Shown: piece after piece, positions 1 through 9,190 of the stretch
Position numbering within the stretch: the first letter of the stretch is position 1
How the letters are laid out: each line of letters opens with the position of its first letter
Source of the DNA: Gottfriedia sp002574545
GTDB taxonomy: Bacteria > Bacillota > Bacilli > Bacillales > Bacillaceae_G
Assembly: GCA_052180195.1 (NCBI GenBank)
Contig: CP197469.1
Length of the DNA: 64,000 nucleotides
Reading direction: 5' to 3' (one strand)
The notes under the pieces: generated by a model
The model's database searches: none
Told to the model about the DNA's origin: nothing
The model's input: the letters and a program-made list of their open reading frames with translations, nothing else
Program-made: the position numbers and the translations under genes

Positions 1-1
1 A

Positions 2-166
2 AACGTTACCCCAGAAGTGGGGGCTACCATTGTAAAAAGTCATCTGGCAGAAGGTCATTGCCTAAAGGAGCATTTGATCTATCAATATTCCGATTCTGGA
101 TTCATACATCCAGAAGGGTCGGAATGCATCGAAGGAGTACAAAAAGCAGTTAAAGAAAAGATTTAA
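2..166 (+). CDS. cbiW: CbiW-like [2Fe-2S] ferredoxin-fold protein, C-terminal part only
   Basis: An open frame enters from the left edge and stops at 164-166. The visible 54 residues contain VTPEVGATIVKSHLAEGH, the C-terminal pattern of small thioredoxin-like [2Fe-2S] ferredoxins, where a Tyr/Val-Thr-Pro stretch precedes an Ile-Val-x-x-His-Leu helix. In the B. megaterium cobI operon the gene immediately before cbiH60 is cbiW, a protein of this kind proposed to serve cobalamin synthesis. The position here, 51 bases before cbiH60, supports the same name. The N-terminal cysteines are outside the window, so cluster binding cannot be checked. Confidence 0.7.
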   Translation, partial: NVTPEVGATIVKSHLAEGHCLKEHLIYQYSDSGFIHPEGSECIEGVQKAVKEKI

Positions 167-217
167 CAACGAGTAACTGGATACTAGTTTTTAAATTGTG
201 GAAGGTGGCGTAATAGA

Positions 218-1843
218 GTGAAAGGCAAATTATTGGTTATAGGATTTGGCCCTGGTGACGAAAAACATATTACCGGACGGGCAAAGGAAGCCATAAAAGA
301 AAGTGATATCATCATTGGTTACAAAACCTACGTTGATTTAATTAAGGGATTAATAACTGGAAAAAAAATCATTAGCACAGGAATGACTGAAGAAGTGAGC
401 CGTGCCCAGGAGGCTGTAAAACAAGCTGAGCTTGGTTACACGGTAGCTGTCATTTCGAGCGGTGATGCCGGTGTATATGGAATGGCAGGACTTGTTTACG
501 AAGTTCTAATTGAAAAAGGATGGAAAAAAGACTCAGGGATAAGAGTGGAGGTAGTCCCTGGCATTTCAGCCATCAACTCTTGTGCTGCTTTATTAGGCGC
601 GCCGGTTATGCATGATGCTTGTACGATTAGTTTAAGTGACCATTTAACACCTTGGAGCTTAATTGAGAAACGAATCGAAGCGGCCGCTCAAGCCGATTTT
701 GTAATTGCCTTATACAATCCAAAAAGCGGGAGAAGAACACGGCAAATCATGGAAGCACAAAGAATTCTATTAAAATATCGTGCACCAGACACACCTGTAG
801 GATTAGTAAAGAGTGCATACCGTGATAGTCAAAAGATCGTTATAACCAATTTGCAAGAGATGTTAGAACATGAAATTGGCATGTTAACCACCGTTTTAAT
901 TGGCAACTCTTCAACGTTTTTCTACGATGAATTGATGATCACGCCGCGCGGTTATCAGCGGAAATATACTTTAAATCAAGTAATTCAGCCGTTGAAACCG
1001 CATCAGCGTCTGCAAAAGGAAGCCGAACCATGGGCACTAGAGCAAACAGAAGATGTAATGCCGCAAAACAAGAAACTAGTCACTCCAATCTCTGTGAAAG
1101 AGTCGTCAAGAGAGTTGGCTGAGGAAGCTTTGCAAATGATTGTTGGTGAGCCTTATGAACGAACAAACGATTTAATTGTGAAGCAAGACTTTCAATCTAT
1201 TTTTGAGGTAGCTGTCAGCCCTGGTGTCGTTAATAAAAAATTTACTGCACTTCAGATGGCCATTCTTTCCGAAATTGTCGGAGAAGAAGGAGTGATGGAA
1301 TACACACAAGACCATTTTATGAAGTTGCAAATTTTAACCTCAAAGCCTGATGAGATTATTGAAAAACTAACGGCAGCCAACTTTTTGATTGCTCCTGTTG
1401 GCGACGTATTAACCGTAAAAGCTTGTGATTTTTGTGACGGAGAAAAAAAGGATTCTATTCCTTATGCTGATGAGCTTCAAGAAAGGCTTGGTGGCATGGA
1501 ACTCCCAAAAGAACTGAAACTTGGTGTAAATGGATGTGGAATGGCCTGTTATGGAGCCGTAAAAGAAGATATTGGCATTGTTTATCGAAAGGGAGCGTTT
1601 GATTTATTTCTAGGAGCCAAAACAGCAGGAAGAACCGCACATCCAGGCCAAATCGTAGCTGAAGGAATCGCACCTGACAAAATAGTCGGGGTAATAGAGG
1701 GGATTGTTCAAGAGTACAAACAAAAGGCCTATCCAAATGAACGTTTCTATAAATTTTTTAAACGGGTCAAAGAGATTAAAGGTTTTGTGTACCAAGATAT
1801 CACACCAAACCTTAAAATCGAAGCAGCTGTCTGCGGAGAATAA
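218..1843 (+). CDS. cbiH60: Cobalt-factor III methyltransferase CbiH60 (ring-contracting C17-methyltransferase with Fe-S extension)
   Basis: Catalyses C17 methylation and ring contraction of cobalt-factor III in anaerobic cobalamin synthesis. Residues 1-240 are a SAM-dependent tetrapyrrole methylase: an N-terminal GFGPGDEKHITGRAKEAI loop, a VPGISAINSCAALLGAP motif and an ALYNPKSGRRTRQ motif typical of CbiH/CobJ. The protein is 541 residues, about twice the size of plain CbiH. The second half resembles a nitrite/sulfite reductase domain and carries C403-x2-C406 and C440-x3-C444, which match the [4Fe-4S]-binding extension known in B. megaterium CbiH60. The GTG start at 218 follows a GGAAGGTGG ribosome site. 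It lies between cbiW and cbiX in the long cob operon. Confidence 0.93.
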   Translation: MKGKLLVIGFGPGDEKHITGRAKEAIKESDIIIGYKTYVDLIKGLITGKKIISTGMTEEVSRAQEAVKQAELGYTVAVISSGDAGVYGMAGLVYEVLIEKGWKKDSGIRVEVVPGISAINSCAALLGAPVMHDACTISLSDHLTPWSLIEKRIEAAAQADFVIALYNPKSGRRTRQIMEAQRILLKYRAPDTPVGLVKSAYRDSQKIVITNLQEMLEHEIGMLTTVLIGNSSTFFYDELMITPRGYQRKYTLNQVIQPLKPHQRLQKEAEPWALEQTEDVMPQNKKLVTPISVKESSRELAEEALQMIVGEPYERTNDLIVKQDFQSIFEVAVSPGVVNKKFTALQMAILSEIVGEEGVMEYTQDHFMKLQILTSKPDEIIEKLTAANFLIAPVGDVLTVKACDFCDGEKKDSIPYADELQERLGGMELPKELKLGVNGCGMACYGAVKEDIGIVYRKGAFDLFLGAKTAGRTAHPGQIVAEGIAPDKIVGVIEGIVQEYKQKAYPNERFYKFFKRVKEIKGFVYQDITPNLKIEAAVCGE

Positions 1844-1905
1844 ATGAGAGAAGATGAGCAGTAATTGGAAGGTAAGGAATTTACATACAAAGGGGAGTAA
1901 ATAGT

Positions 1906-2820
1906 GTGAAAGCAATTTTATTTGTGGGGCATGGAAGTAAAGATCAAGAGGGAAATGAGCAGGTTCGTGAGTTCATCCGTGAGATGAGAAAGACTTGGGA
2001 AGGTTCCTATTTGGTCGAGACGTGTTTTTTAGAATTTGAACGACCAACAGTGAATCAAGGTATCGATCTATGTGTAGAGAAAGGGGCCGACCATGTTGTC
2101 GTGATTCCAATCATGCTCTTACAGGCAGGACACTCCAAAATTCATATTCCAGCAGCTATTGATGAGGCAAAGAATAAATATCCGCTTGTTCAATTTACTT
2201 ATGGCCGTCCAATTGGTGTTCATGAGGAAACATTTGAAATTCTAAAAACTAGATTAATGGAAATTGGCGAGAATGTTGAATCCATCGAAGACGATACGGC
2301 TGTCCTTTTGTTAGGAAGGGGCGGAAGCGATCCCGATGCGAACAGTGATTTATATAAGATTGCTAGATTACTATGGGAAAAAACAAATTATAAAATCGTC
2401 GAACCTGCTTTTATGGGCGTGACCAATCCCTTAGTGAATGAAGGGATCGAACGCTGTATTAAGCTGGGAGCAAAAAAAGTAGTAATCTTACCTTACTTTT
2501 TATTCACTGGCATCCTGATTAAACGCTTAGAAGATATGATGGTTCCTCTTCAAAAGCAATATTCCTCTGTTGACATTCAGTTGGCTGACTATTTTGGTTA
2601 TCATCCAAAATTACAGACGATTTTAATCGATCGGGTGGAAGAAGCTCTACGTGATGAGGTGAAAATGAACTGTGATACTTGCCAATACCGTCTTAATGTG
2701 ATGGAACATATCGATCATCACCACCACCATGATCATGACCACCATCACGACCACCATCATCATCATGACCACCACTATGATCACGAACATACGGTGCAAA
2801 AGGTTGGAGATAGAGGATGA
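1906..2820 (+). CDS. cbiX: Sirohydrochlorin cobaltochelatase CbiX with Fe-S motif and His-rich tail
   Basis: Inserts cobalt into sirohydrochlorin, the committing step of the cobalt-early pathway. Two tandem chelatase halves are visible: residues 1-120 begin LFVGHGSKDQEGNEQ, and residues 135-250 contain VLLLGRGGSDPDANSDLYK, so this is the long CbiX rather than the short archaeal form. Near the end M254-x-C256-x2-C259 matches the MXCXXC motif reported to bind a [4Fe-4S] centre in B. megaterium CbiX. From about residue 268 a stretch of some 27 residues is almost only His and Asp, a probable metal-holding tail. GTG start at 1906 after AGGGGAG. The stop overlaps the cbiJ start by four bases (ATGA). 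Confidence 0.95.
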   Translation: MKAILFVGHGSKDQEGNEQVREFIREMRKTWEGSYLVETCFLEFERPTVNQGIDLCVEKGADHVVVIPIMLLQAGHSKIHIPAAIDEAKNKYPLVQFTYGRPIGVHEETFEILKTRLMEIGENVESIEDDTAVLLLGRGGSDPDANSDLYKIARLLWEKTNYKIVEPAFMGVTNPLVNEGIERCIKLGAKKVVILPYFLFTGILIKRLEDMMVPLQKQYSSVDIQLADYFGYHPKLQTILIDRVEEALRDEVKMNCDTCQYRLNVMEHIDHHHHHDHDHHHDHHHHHDHHYDHEHTVQKVGDRG

Positions 2821-3614
2821 TCTTCGTATTAGCCGGAACAAGTGATGCAAGAGCCCTTGCTTTAGAAATAAAAAAAGAAGGCTTCGATCTCCTTGCCTCA
2901 GTAGTCACAGAAAATGCGGCAGTTGAATTAAGGGAGGTGGGGATATGTGTTCAAGTAGGAAGATTAACGGATGCAGACATGGTGGGGTTGATTGCCACAA
3001 AAGGGATTCAAGCTGTTGTCGATGCCAGTCATCCGTTTGCTGAAGAAGCTTCTAAAAATGCAATCAAGGCGGCCGAAACGGTGAAAATTACCTATATTCG
3101 GTATGAACGCGAGTCACAAAAGTTCCAATATGACAAAATGAAAGTAGTCGAAAGCTACGAGGAAGCTGCGGATCTTGCATCAACCAATAAAGGCGTGGTA
3201 ATGCTGACTACAGGTAGCAAGACGCTTCAAATTTTCACAGAAAAACTTTTAGGGAACCCGGACATTCGCTTGATTGCCAGGATGCTTCCCCGTATAGATA
3301 ATATGGAAAAATGTGAGCAGCTAGGGCTGCCGCAGAAAAATATTATTGCAATGCAGGGTCCATTTTCAAAAGAGTTCGACAAAGCTTTATATAAGCAATA
3401 TGGCGTCACCTTAATGGTGACTAAAGAGAGCGGGAAAGTCGGATCGGTCGATGAAAAGGTGGAAGCTGCCAAGGAGCTGGGGATTAAGGTTATTCTTATT
3501 GGCCGCCCGAAACTGAATTATGGAACCGTCTATGCTAATTTTATCGATGTCATCGCAGAATTAAATAAAAAGATTGATAATACACCAATCGTCACTACAG
3601 AACAATCATTTTAA
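2817..3614 (+). CDS. cbiJ: Cobalt-precorrin-6A reductase
   Basis: Reduces the C18-C19 bond of cobalt-precorrin-6A using a nicotinamide cofactor. The protein begins IFVLAGTSDARALALEI, the glycine-rich opening of the CbiJ/CobK family, and has the family signature VVDASHPFAEEASKNA near residue 65. Its 265 residues match the family length. It is translationally coupled to cbiX by a four-base overlap and is followed 16 bases later by cbiC. Confidence 0.95.
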   Translation: MIFVLAGTSDARALALEIKKEGFDLLASVVTENAAVELREVGICVQVGRLTDADMVGLIATKGIQAVVDASHPFAEEASKNAIKAAETVKITYIRYERESQKFQYDKMKVVESYEEAADLASTNKGVVMLTTGSKTLQIFTEKLLGNPDIRLIARMLPRIDNMEKCEQLGLPQKNIIAMQGPFSKEFDKALYKQYGVTLMVTKESGKVGSVDEKVEAAKELGIKVILIGRPKLNYGTVYANFIDVIAELNKKIDNTPIVTTEQSF

Positions 3615-3630
3615 TACAGGAGTGAGAGAA

Positions 3631-4278
3631 ATGGATTTTCGTACTGAATTTAAACCTTTAACCGTCCAACCAGAACAGATTGAAGGTAGAAGTTTTGAAA
3701 TGATTAATGAAGAAATTGGGGAGCATCCTTTTACAGAGGAGCAGTATCCAGTCGTCCAACGGATCATCCATGCATCCGCTGATTTTGAACTTGGGCAAAG
3801 CGTCCTCTTTCATCCTGACGCTATTTCGTCCGGTATTCGAGCAATTCGAAGCGGAAAAATGGTCGTTGCAGATGTTCAAATGATTCAAAGCGGAGCAAAT
3901 AAAGCACGAATTGAAAAATTTGGAGGAGAAATTAAGGTCTATATTTCCGACCCGGATGTCATCCAGGAAGCCAAACGGCTAAATACGACAAGGGCGATTA
4001 TTTCAATGCGGAAGGCAATTAAAGAAGCAGATGGCGGTATTTTTGCCATTGGGAATGCTCCAACCGCTCTACTCGAACTGATCCGTTTGATTAAAGAAGG
4101 AGAAGCAAAACCAGGTCTTGTGATTGGATTGCCTGTTGGGTTTGTTTCTGCAGCTGAGTCAAAAGAAGAACTAGCTAAGCTTGATATCCCATTCATCACT
4201 AATATTGGCAGGAAAGGTGGCAGTACCGTGACCGTAGCTGCATTAAATGCCATTTCCATTATGGCTGAACAGGGATAA
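3631..4278 (+). CDS. cbiC: Cobalt-precorrin-8 methylmutase
   Basis: Moves the methyl group from C11 to C12, producing cobyrinate. Recognisable features are RIIHASADFELGQSVLFHP (catalytic His region), SGKMVVADVQMIQSG, and GNAPTALLEL followed by GLPVGFVSAAESK. An upstream ATG at 3574 is in frame but lies inside cbiJ. The ATG at 3631 is preferred because it follows an AGGAG site at a good distance and gives 215 residues, the usual size. It is separated by three bases from cbiD. Confidence 0.95.
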   Translation: MDFRTEFKPLTVQPEQIEGRSFEMINEEIGEHPFTEEQYPVVQRIIHASADFELGQSVLFHPDAISSGIRAIRSGKMVVADVQMIQSGANKARIEKFGGEIKVYISDPDVIQEAKRLNTTRAIISMRKAIKEADGGIFAIGNAPTALLELIRLIKEGEAKPGLVIGLPVGFVSAAESKEELAKLDIPFITNIGRKGGSTVTVAALNAISIMAEQG

Positions 4279-4281
4279 CCG

Positions 4282-5385
4282 ATGCAGGAAGTACCAAAAG
4301 GAAAGCTTCGGGAAGGATATACGACTGGGGCCTGCGCAACAGCTACCACCAAAGCAGCGCTGACGGCATTAATTACAAGAGAACCTCAAACAGAATCAAC
4401 GATTTACTTGCCAATCAAGCGGTTTGCAACTTTCCAGATAGAAAGCTGTGATGTAGAGGACCAATCAGTAACCGCTAGTACGATTAAAGACGCAGGAGAT
4501 GACCCAGATGCCACCCACGGAGCCTTGATTATTTCCACTGTGTCATGGCTCGATGAACCAGGCATCGTGCTGGATGGGGGAATTGGGGTTGGCCGCGTCA
4601 CAAAGGATGGCTTGCCCGTTCCTGTTGGAGAGGCCGCGATTAATCCCGTTCCTCGTAAGATGATCCTTGATACGGCAGAAGGGGTATTAAAAGAATTCGG
4701 GATTACAAGAGGTATTAAAATCGTTATTTCCGTACCTGATGGTGAAGAAATTGCTAAAAAAACTCTCAATGGACGCTTAGGAATCATTGGGGGGATTTCT
4801 ATTCTCGGAACCCGCGGGATTGTCGTTCCTTTTTCCACAGCTGCTTATAAAGCTAGTATCATCCAAGCTATTAGTGTTGCCCGTGCCAGTGGTTGCGAGC
4901 ATGTTGTCATTACTACAGGTGGGCGGAGCGAGAAAAATGCTATGAAACAATTCCCCGAGCTGTCTGAGGAAGCTTTTATTGAAATGGGTGATTTTGTTGG
5001 GTTTACCCTTAAACAATGCAAGAAGCAAGGGGTTAAAAGAGTTTCGATGGTCGGCATGATGGGGAAATTCTCAAAAGTGGCAATGGGGATCATGATGGTT
5101 CACTCGAAAAGTGCCCCGATAGATTTTGATTTTTTAGCTGAGGTGGCAAGCCGTACAGGTGCTGATACTACCCTGGTAGAGGAAATTCGAACTGCCAATA
5201 CAGCATCACAGGTGGGTGATTTGATGACAGCACAAGGCCATCTATCCTTTTTCGAAATGCTTAGCGACTATTGCTGCTGCGCTGCGTTAAAGGAAGTCGA
5301 TGGAGGGATTGACATAGATACAACTTTATATACCATGAAGGGGCAATTGTTAGGAAAGGCGGTTCGAAAAAGTGGCATCAATTAA
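4282..5385 (+). CDS. cbiD: Cobalt-precorrin-5B C1-methyltransferase
   Basis: Methylates C1 of the corrin ring in the anaerobic pathway. Family hallmarks are the opening LREGYTTGACATATTKAAL, the DAGDDPDATHGA motif and VVITTGGRSEKNAM. Length is 367 residues, normal for CbiD. CbiD is specific to the cobalt-early route, so its presence fixes the pathway type. The start lies three bases after the cbiC stop, and the 3' end overlaps the GTG start of cbiET by 14 bases. Confidence 0.96.
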   Translation: MQEVPKGKLREGYTTGACATATTKAALTALITREPQTESTIYLPIKRFATFQIESCDVEDQSVTASTIKDAGDDPDATHGALIISTVSWLDEPGIVLDGGIGVGRVTKDGLPVPVGEAAINPVPRKMILDTAEGVLKEFGITRGIKIVISVPDGEEIAKKTLNGRLGIIGGISILGTRGIVVPFSTAAYKASIIQAISVARASGCEHVVITTGGRSEKNAMKQFPELSEEAFIEMGDFVGFTLKQCKKQGVKRVSMVGMMGKFSKVAMGIMMVHSKSAPIDFDFLAEVASRTGADTTLVEEIRTANTASQVGDLMTAQGHLSFFEMLSDYCCCAALKEVDGGIDIDTTLYTMKGQLLGKAVRKSGIN

Positions 5386-6577
5386 AATGATCGGCATTGG
5401 GGACGAAGGGAAAGTCAGTCTGCTCCCGATGTACGAAAAGTGGATTAATGAAAGTGAATTATTAATAGGAGGAAAGAGGCAACTTTCTTTTTTTTCTGAA
5501 TTTACTGGCGAAAAAATGGTGATTGAAGGTGGGCTTTATTCTCTAGTGGAACGGCTTCAATCGGAGACTAGAAATGTAGTGATTCTAGCTTCCGGAGACC
5601 CGTTGTTCTATGGAATTGGAAGCTATTTATCTACTAAAATCGATTTGGAAATTTATCCGTATATAAGTTCAATCCAACTAGCTTTTGCCAGAATGAAAGA
5701 AAGATGGCAGGATGCTTATTTTACTAGTGTTCACGGTAGGAGTATAAAAGGGCTGGCACAGCGAGTCGATGGGAAAACAACAGTCGCAATCTTAACGGAC
5801 ACAGAAAATTCTCCAAATAAAATCGCTCAGTATTTGCTTTCCTTTGGCATGTCTGAATATGAGGCGTTTGTGGGCGAGAACCTTGGTGGTGATCAGGAAC
5901 GATGCCGCTGGTTTACCCTTGCAGAAATGAGTGATGAGGAGTTTTCACCTCTAAATGTAGTCATTCTTAAGAAAAAGGGGAAAAGCCCACATTGGTCGAT
6001 TGGCATTGATGATTCGGAATTTTTACAGCGAAAACCAGATAAAGGCTTAATTACTAAAAAGGAAATTCGCACATTAAGCATTAGCGCCTTAAGGTTAAAA
6101 GAAGATAGCATTGTTTGGGATATTGGAACATGCACAGGTTCTGTAGCGATTGAGGCAGCGAAAATCGCTAGGGAAGGACAAGTGTTTGCGATCGAAAAAA
6201 ACGAGGGCGACCTAGAAAACTGTAAGCAAAATTTAGCAAAGTTCCGTGTCGATGCAACACTTATTCATGGAAAAGCACCAGAGGGGTTAGAAACCTTCCC
6301 GGATCCGGATGCAGTTTTTATTGGCGGGACGGCAGGCGGGATGGAAGACGTTTTGGAAATTTGCTGTAGCCGCTTGAGTACGGGTGGACGCATTGTTTTA
6401 AATGCCGTTACGATTGAAAATCTATCAGAAGCGATGCTTTTGTTTAAAGAGCGAGGATATGAGACGAATATTACACTTGCTCAAATATCCAGAAGTAAGC
6501 CCATTTTAAATTTAACAAGATTCGATGCATTAAATCCAATTTATATAATAGAAGCTTGGCGCAAGGAAGGGGAGTAA
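5372..6577 (+). CDS. cbiET: Fused cobalt-precorrin-7 C5-methyltransferase / C15-methyltransferase (decarboxylating)
   Basis: A two-domain fusion of 401 residues. Residues 1-200 form the CbiE tetrapyrrole methylase (MIGIGDEGKVSLLP at the start, then VVILASGDPLFYGIGSYL). Residues 210-401 form CbiT, a Rossmann-type SAM methyltransferase with SIVWDIGTCTGSVAIEAA and VDATLIHGKAPEGL. Together they methylate C5 and C15 and remove the acetate carboxyl at C12. The GTG start at 5372 is chosen because GGAAAGGCGG lies just upstream and the start overlaps the cbiD end. An internal ATG at 5387 would remove only five residues and cannot be excluded. Confidence 0.93.
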   Translation: MASIKMIGIGDEGKVSLLPMYEKWINESELLIGGKRQLSFFSEFTGEKMVIEGGLYSLVERLQSETRNVVILASGDPLFYGIGSYLSTKIDLEIYPYISSIQLAFARMKERWQDAYFTSVHGRSIKGLAQRVDGKTTVAILTDTENSPNKIAQYLLSFGMSEYEAFVGENLGGDQERCRWFTLAEMSDEEFSPLNVVILKKKGKSPHWSIGIDDSEFLQRKPDKGLITKKEIRTLSISALRLKEDSIVWDIGTCTGSVAIEAAKIAREGQVFAIEKNEGDLENCKQNLAKFRVDATLIHGKAPEGLETFPDPDAVFIGGTAGGMEDVLEICCSRLSTGGRIVLNAVTIENLSEAMLLFKERGYETNITLAQISRSKPILNLTRFDALNPIYIIEAWRKEGE

Positions 6578-6579
6578 AC

Positions 6580-7281
6580 ATGTTAGGTACATTATACGGC
6601 CTTGGGGTTGGCCCGGGGGATCCAGAGCTCATTACCGTTAAGGCATTTCGTAAATTAAAGGAATCACCGGTTATTGCCTATCCGAAAAAACAAAAGGGCA
6701 GCAAAAGTTATGCTCATCGTATTATAGATGTTTATTTTCAGCCGAACGAAAAAGAAATGCTCGGCCTTGTCTTTCCGATGACAAAGGATCCAGCTACATT
6801 GGAAAGAAAATGGACGGAAACCGTAGAAAATGTATGGGCGAAGCTGCAGGAAGGAAAAGATGTAGCTTTTGTAACTGAAGGGGACCCTCTTTTATACAGT
6901 ACGTTTATTCATATGATGCGTTTGATGCAGGAGAAGTACCCACAAGTTCCGATTGAAGTTGTTCCGGGGATTTCGTCCATTAACGGTGCAGCTTCCAGAC
7001 TTGGAATTCCATTAGCAGATGGGGATGAGCATGTGGCGATTGTGCCAGCACGGGATGACTACGAAACGATGAGAAAAGTCATCCAAGACAATGATTGTGT
7101 CATTTTTATAAAAGTAGCAAAAGTGATTGATTTAATGCTAGAAGTATTACGTGATTTAGATTTGCTTGACAAGGCTTCAGTTGTCACGAAGGTAACATCG
7201 GATGAAGAAATTATTTGGAGGGCAGATGAGCTCGAAGGAGCAGAGCTAGAATATTTAACATTAATGGTGGTGAGAAAATGA
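6580..7281 (+). CDS. cbiL: Cobalt-precorrin-2 C20-methyltransferase
   Basis: SAM-dependent methylation of C20. The N terminus TLYGLGVGPGDPELITVKA is the tetrapyrrole methylase signature. FVTEGDPLLYSTFIHMM and VVPGISSINGAASRLGIPLA follow, the latter typical of CbiL/CobI. An in-frame ATG at 6556 lies inside cbiET. The ATG at 6580 follows AAGGGGAG and gives 233 residues, the normal length. The gene ends with an ATGA overlap into cbiF. Confidence 0.95.
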   Translation: MLGTLYGLGVGPGDPELITVKAFRKLKESPVIAYPKKQKGSKSYAHRIIDVYFQPNEKEMLGLVFPMTKDPATLERKWTETVENVWAKLQEGKDVAFVTEGDPLLYSTFIHMMRLMQEKYPQVPIEVVPGISSINGAASRLGIPLADGDEHVAIVPARDDYETMRKVIQDNDCVIFIKVAKVIDLMLEVLRDLDLLDKASVVTKVTSDEEIIWRADELEGAELEYLTLMVVRK

Positions 7282-8051
7282 AGCTTTATATCATTGGTGC
7301 GGGACCAGGCGATCCTGATTTAATTACAGTAAAAGGTCTTAAGCATCTTCAGGAGGCAGATGTCATTCTATATGCGGATTCTCTAGTAAACGAAGACTTA
7401 ATTGCGAAAGCAAAATCTTCCGCCGAAATATTGAAAACCGCCGGGATGCACTTAGAAGAAATGGTTGACGTCATGGCTGAGAGAATTCTGCAAGGGAAAA
7501 AGGTTGTTCGTGTCCACACGGGCGATCCAGCTGTCTATGGGGCAATTATGGAACAAATCGTATTGTTAAAGAAGAGAGGAATCGAAATAGAGATTGTTCC
7601 AGGTGTGAGCTCTGTGTTTGCGGCCGCCGCGGCTGCTCAAGCTGAGCTGACAATTCCTGATTTAACACAAACCGTGATCCTAACAAGAGCCGAGGGTAGA
7701 ACACCTGTGCCAGAATTTGAAAAGCTGGCGGATTTAGCAAAACATCATTGTACGATTTCTCTTTTCTTAAGCGCTACTCTAACGAAGAAACTTGTCAAGG
7801 AATTGACAGGGGCAGGCTGGAGTAAGGATACTCCTGTTGCGGTTGTGTATAAAGCGTCGTGGCCGGATCAAAAAATTGTCCGAACCACACTAGAACACTT
7901 GGACGAGGATATGCGCGTAAACGGGATTCGTAAACAGGCGATGATTTTAGCCGGATGGGCATTAGATGAAAACATCCACAAACAAGATTATCGTTCTAAG
8001 CTATATGACAAAACGTTTACACACGGATTCCGCAAGGGGGTCGAATCGTAA
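7278..8051 (+). CDS. cbiF: Cobalt-precorrin-4 C11-methyltransferase
   Basis: SAM-dependent methylation of C11. It opens KLYIIGAGPGDPDLITVKGL and has VRVHTGDPAVYGAIMEQI and VPGVSSVFAAAAAAQAEL; the last, with TQTVILTRAEGRTPVP, distinguishes CbiF/CobM from the other methylases in this operon. Length is 257 residues. It overlaps cbiL by four bases at the start and cbiG by one base at the end (TAATG), so translation is probably coupled across all three. Confidence 0.96.
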   Translation: MKLYIIGAGPGDPDLITVKGLKHLQEADVILYADSLVNEDLIAKAKSSAEILKTAGMHLEEMVDVMAERILQGKKVVRVHTGDPAVYGAIMEQIVLLKKRGIEIEIVPGVSSVFAAAAAAQAELTIPDLTQTVILTRAEGRTPVPEFEKLADLAKHHCTISLFLSATLTKKLVKELTGAGWSKDTPVAVVYKASWPDQKIVRTTLEHLDEDMRVNGIRKQAMILAGWALDENIHKQDYRSKLYDKTFTHGFRKGVES

Positions 8052-9172
8052 TGATCGAGCTCCAAGAAGCGCAAAGGGCACTCATCCATCAGAAGGGGGA
8101 CTATGCGATTGTAGCCATTACAAAGCATGGGGTCAAACTGGCCCGTAGGCTTTTACATTCATTTCAAAATGCTGATGTGTACTATATGGCGAAGTTTGAA
8201 ATTGGTGATGAGAAGGACAAAGACATCCAATTATTTACCGGAAGCGTTCGCCTTCTTCTACCGTCTCTTTTCGAGGCCTATAAAGGACTAATCATCATTA
8301 TTTCCCTTGGAGCTGTGGTACGAATGATTGCACCTATTTTAAAGGATAAAAAAACAGATCCTGCGGTTGTCGTTATCGATGATAAGGGAGAACATGTGAT
8401 TAGCGTGCTTTCAGGCCATATCGGCGGTGCCAATGAACTAACGAAAGAAGTAGCGGCTACTTTACAGGCCCGTCCCATTATTACAACAGCTTCAGATGTT
8501 CAGGAAACCATTGCGGTTGATTTGTTTGGAAAACGATTTGGCTGGGTTTGGGACTCCGCTGATAAGTTGACGCCCGTTAGCGCTTCGGTTGTGAATGAAG
8601 AAAAAATCGCCGTCATTCAGGAGTCAGGCGAAAAAGACTGGTGGCCATATGACCGTCCGCTACCGATGAATATTCAACCTTATTCATCGATCCAAGAAGC
8701 ACTAGCCCAAAAGCCAGATGCTGCCTTAGTAGTAACTCATCGGAATTTATCCGAAGACGAAGAGAACATTTTACAGAATGGCGTTTTATATCGACCAAAG
8801 GTGATTGTCCTTGGGGTGGGCTGCAACCGCGGTACCACTGCAGCGGAAATCGAAGCAGTAATCGACGAAACGCTTGGGGAATTACAGTTTTCAAAAAAAA
8901 GTGTCAAAGCCGTTTGTACAATTGATCTAAAAAAGGATGAAGTGGGACTGCTCGAAGTAGTGAACAAAAACGACTGGGAGTTTATTTATTACACACCAGA
9001 TGAATTGAATGCCATTAAGCTAGAGAACCCTTCTGAAACAGTTTTTAAATTTACAGGTGCATATGGCGTCAGTGAGCCAGCTGCTTTATTGTACAGCGGA
9101 GCAAAACATCTAACATTGATGAAGAAGAAATCAGGTAATGTCACTATATCAGTTGCGGTGATTCCCTATTGA
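8051..9172 (+). CDS. cbiG: Cobalt-precorrin-5A hydrolase
   Basis: Opens the delta-lactone of cobalt-precorrin-5A and releases acetaldehyde. The central domain has IIISLGAVVRMIAPILKDKK and VISVLSGHIGGANELTK, both CbiG signatures. The C-terminal domain (from about residue 255) begins VIVLGVGCNRGTTAAEIEAV and ends GVSEPAALLYSG, the CobE-like part. Length is 373 residues. CbiG occurs only in the anaerobic route. A frameshifted overlapping frame at 7966-8148 is a shadow. Confidence 0.96.
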   Translation: MIELQEAQRALIHQKGDYAIVAITKHGVKLARRLLHSFQNADVYYMAKFEIGDEKDKDIQLFTGSVRLLLPSLFEAYKGLIIIISLGAVVRMIAPILKDKKTDPAVVVIDDKGEHVISVLSGHIGGANELTKEVAATLQARPIITTASDVQETIAVDLFGKRFGWVWDSADKLTPVSASVVNEEKIAVIQESGEKDWWPYDRPLPMNIQPYSSIQEALAQKPDAALVVTHRNLSEDEENILQNGVLYRPKVIVLGVGCNRGTTAAEIEAVIDETLGELQFSKKSVKAVCTIDLKKDEVGLLEVVNKNDWEFIYYTPDELNAIKLENPSETVFKFTGAYGVSEPAALLYSGAKHLTLMKKKSGNVTISVAVIPY

Positions 9173-9190
9173 AAAAAGGAGGGAAATAGG

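Noticed and set aside
2647..2908. Met/Val-rich and Asp/Gly-rich minus-strand frames
   Set aside because: They are reverse-strand shadows of the His-rich tail codons of cbiX.
7966..8148. Overlapping frame at the cbiF-cbiG junction
   Set aside because: It overlaps two well-supported genes in a different frame and has no protein-like features.
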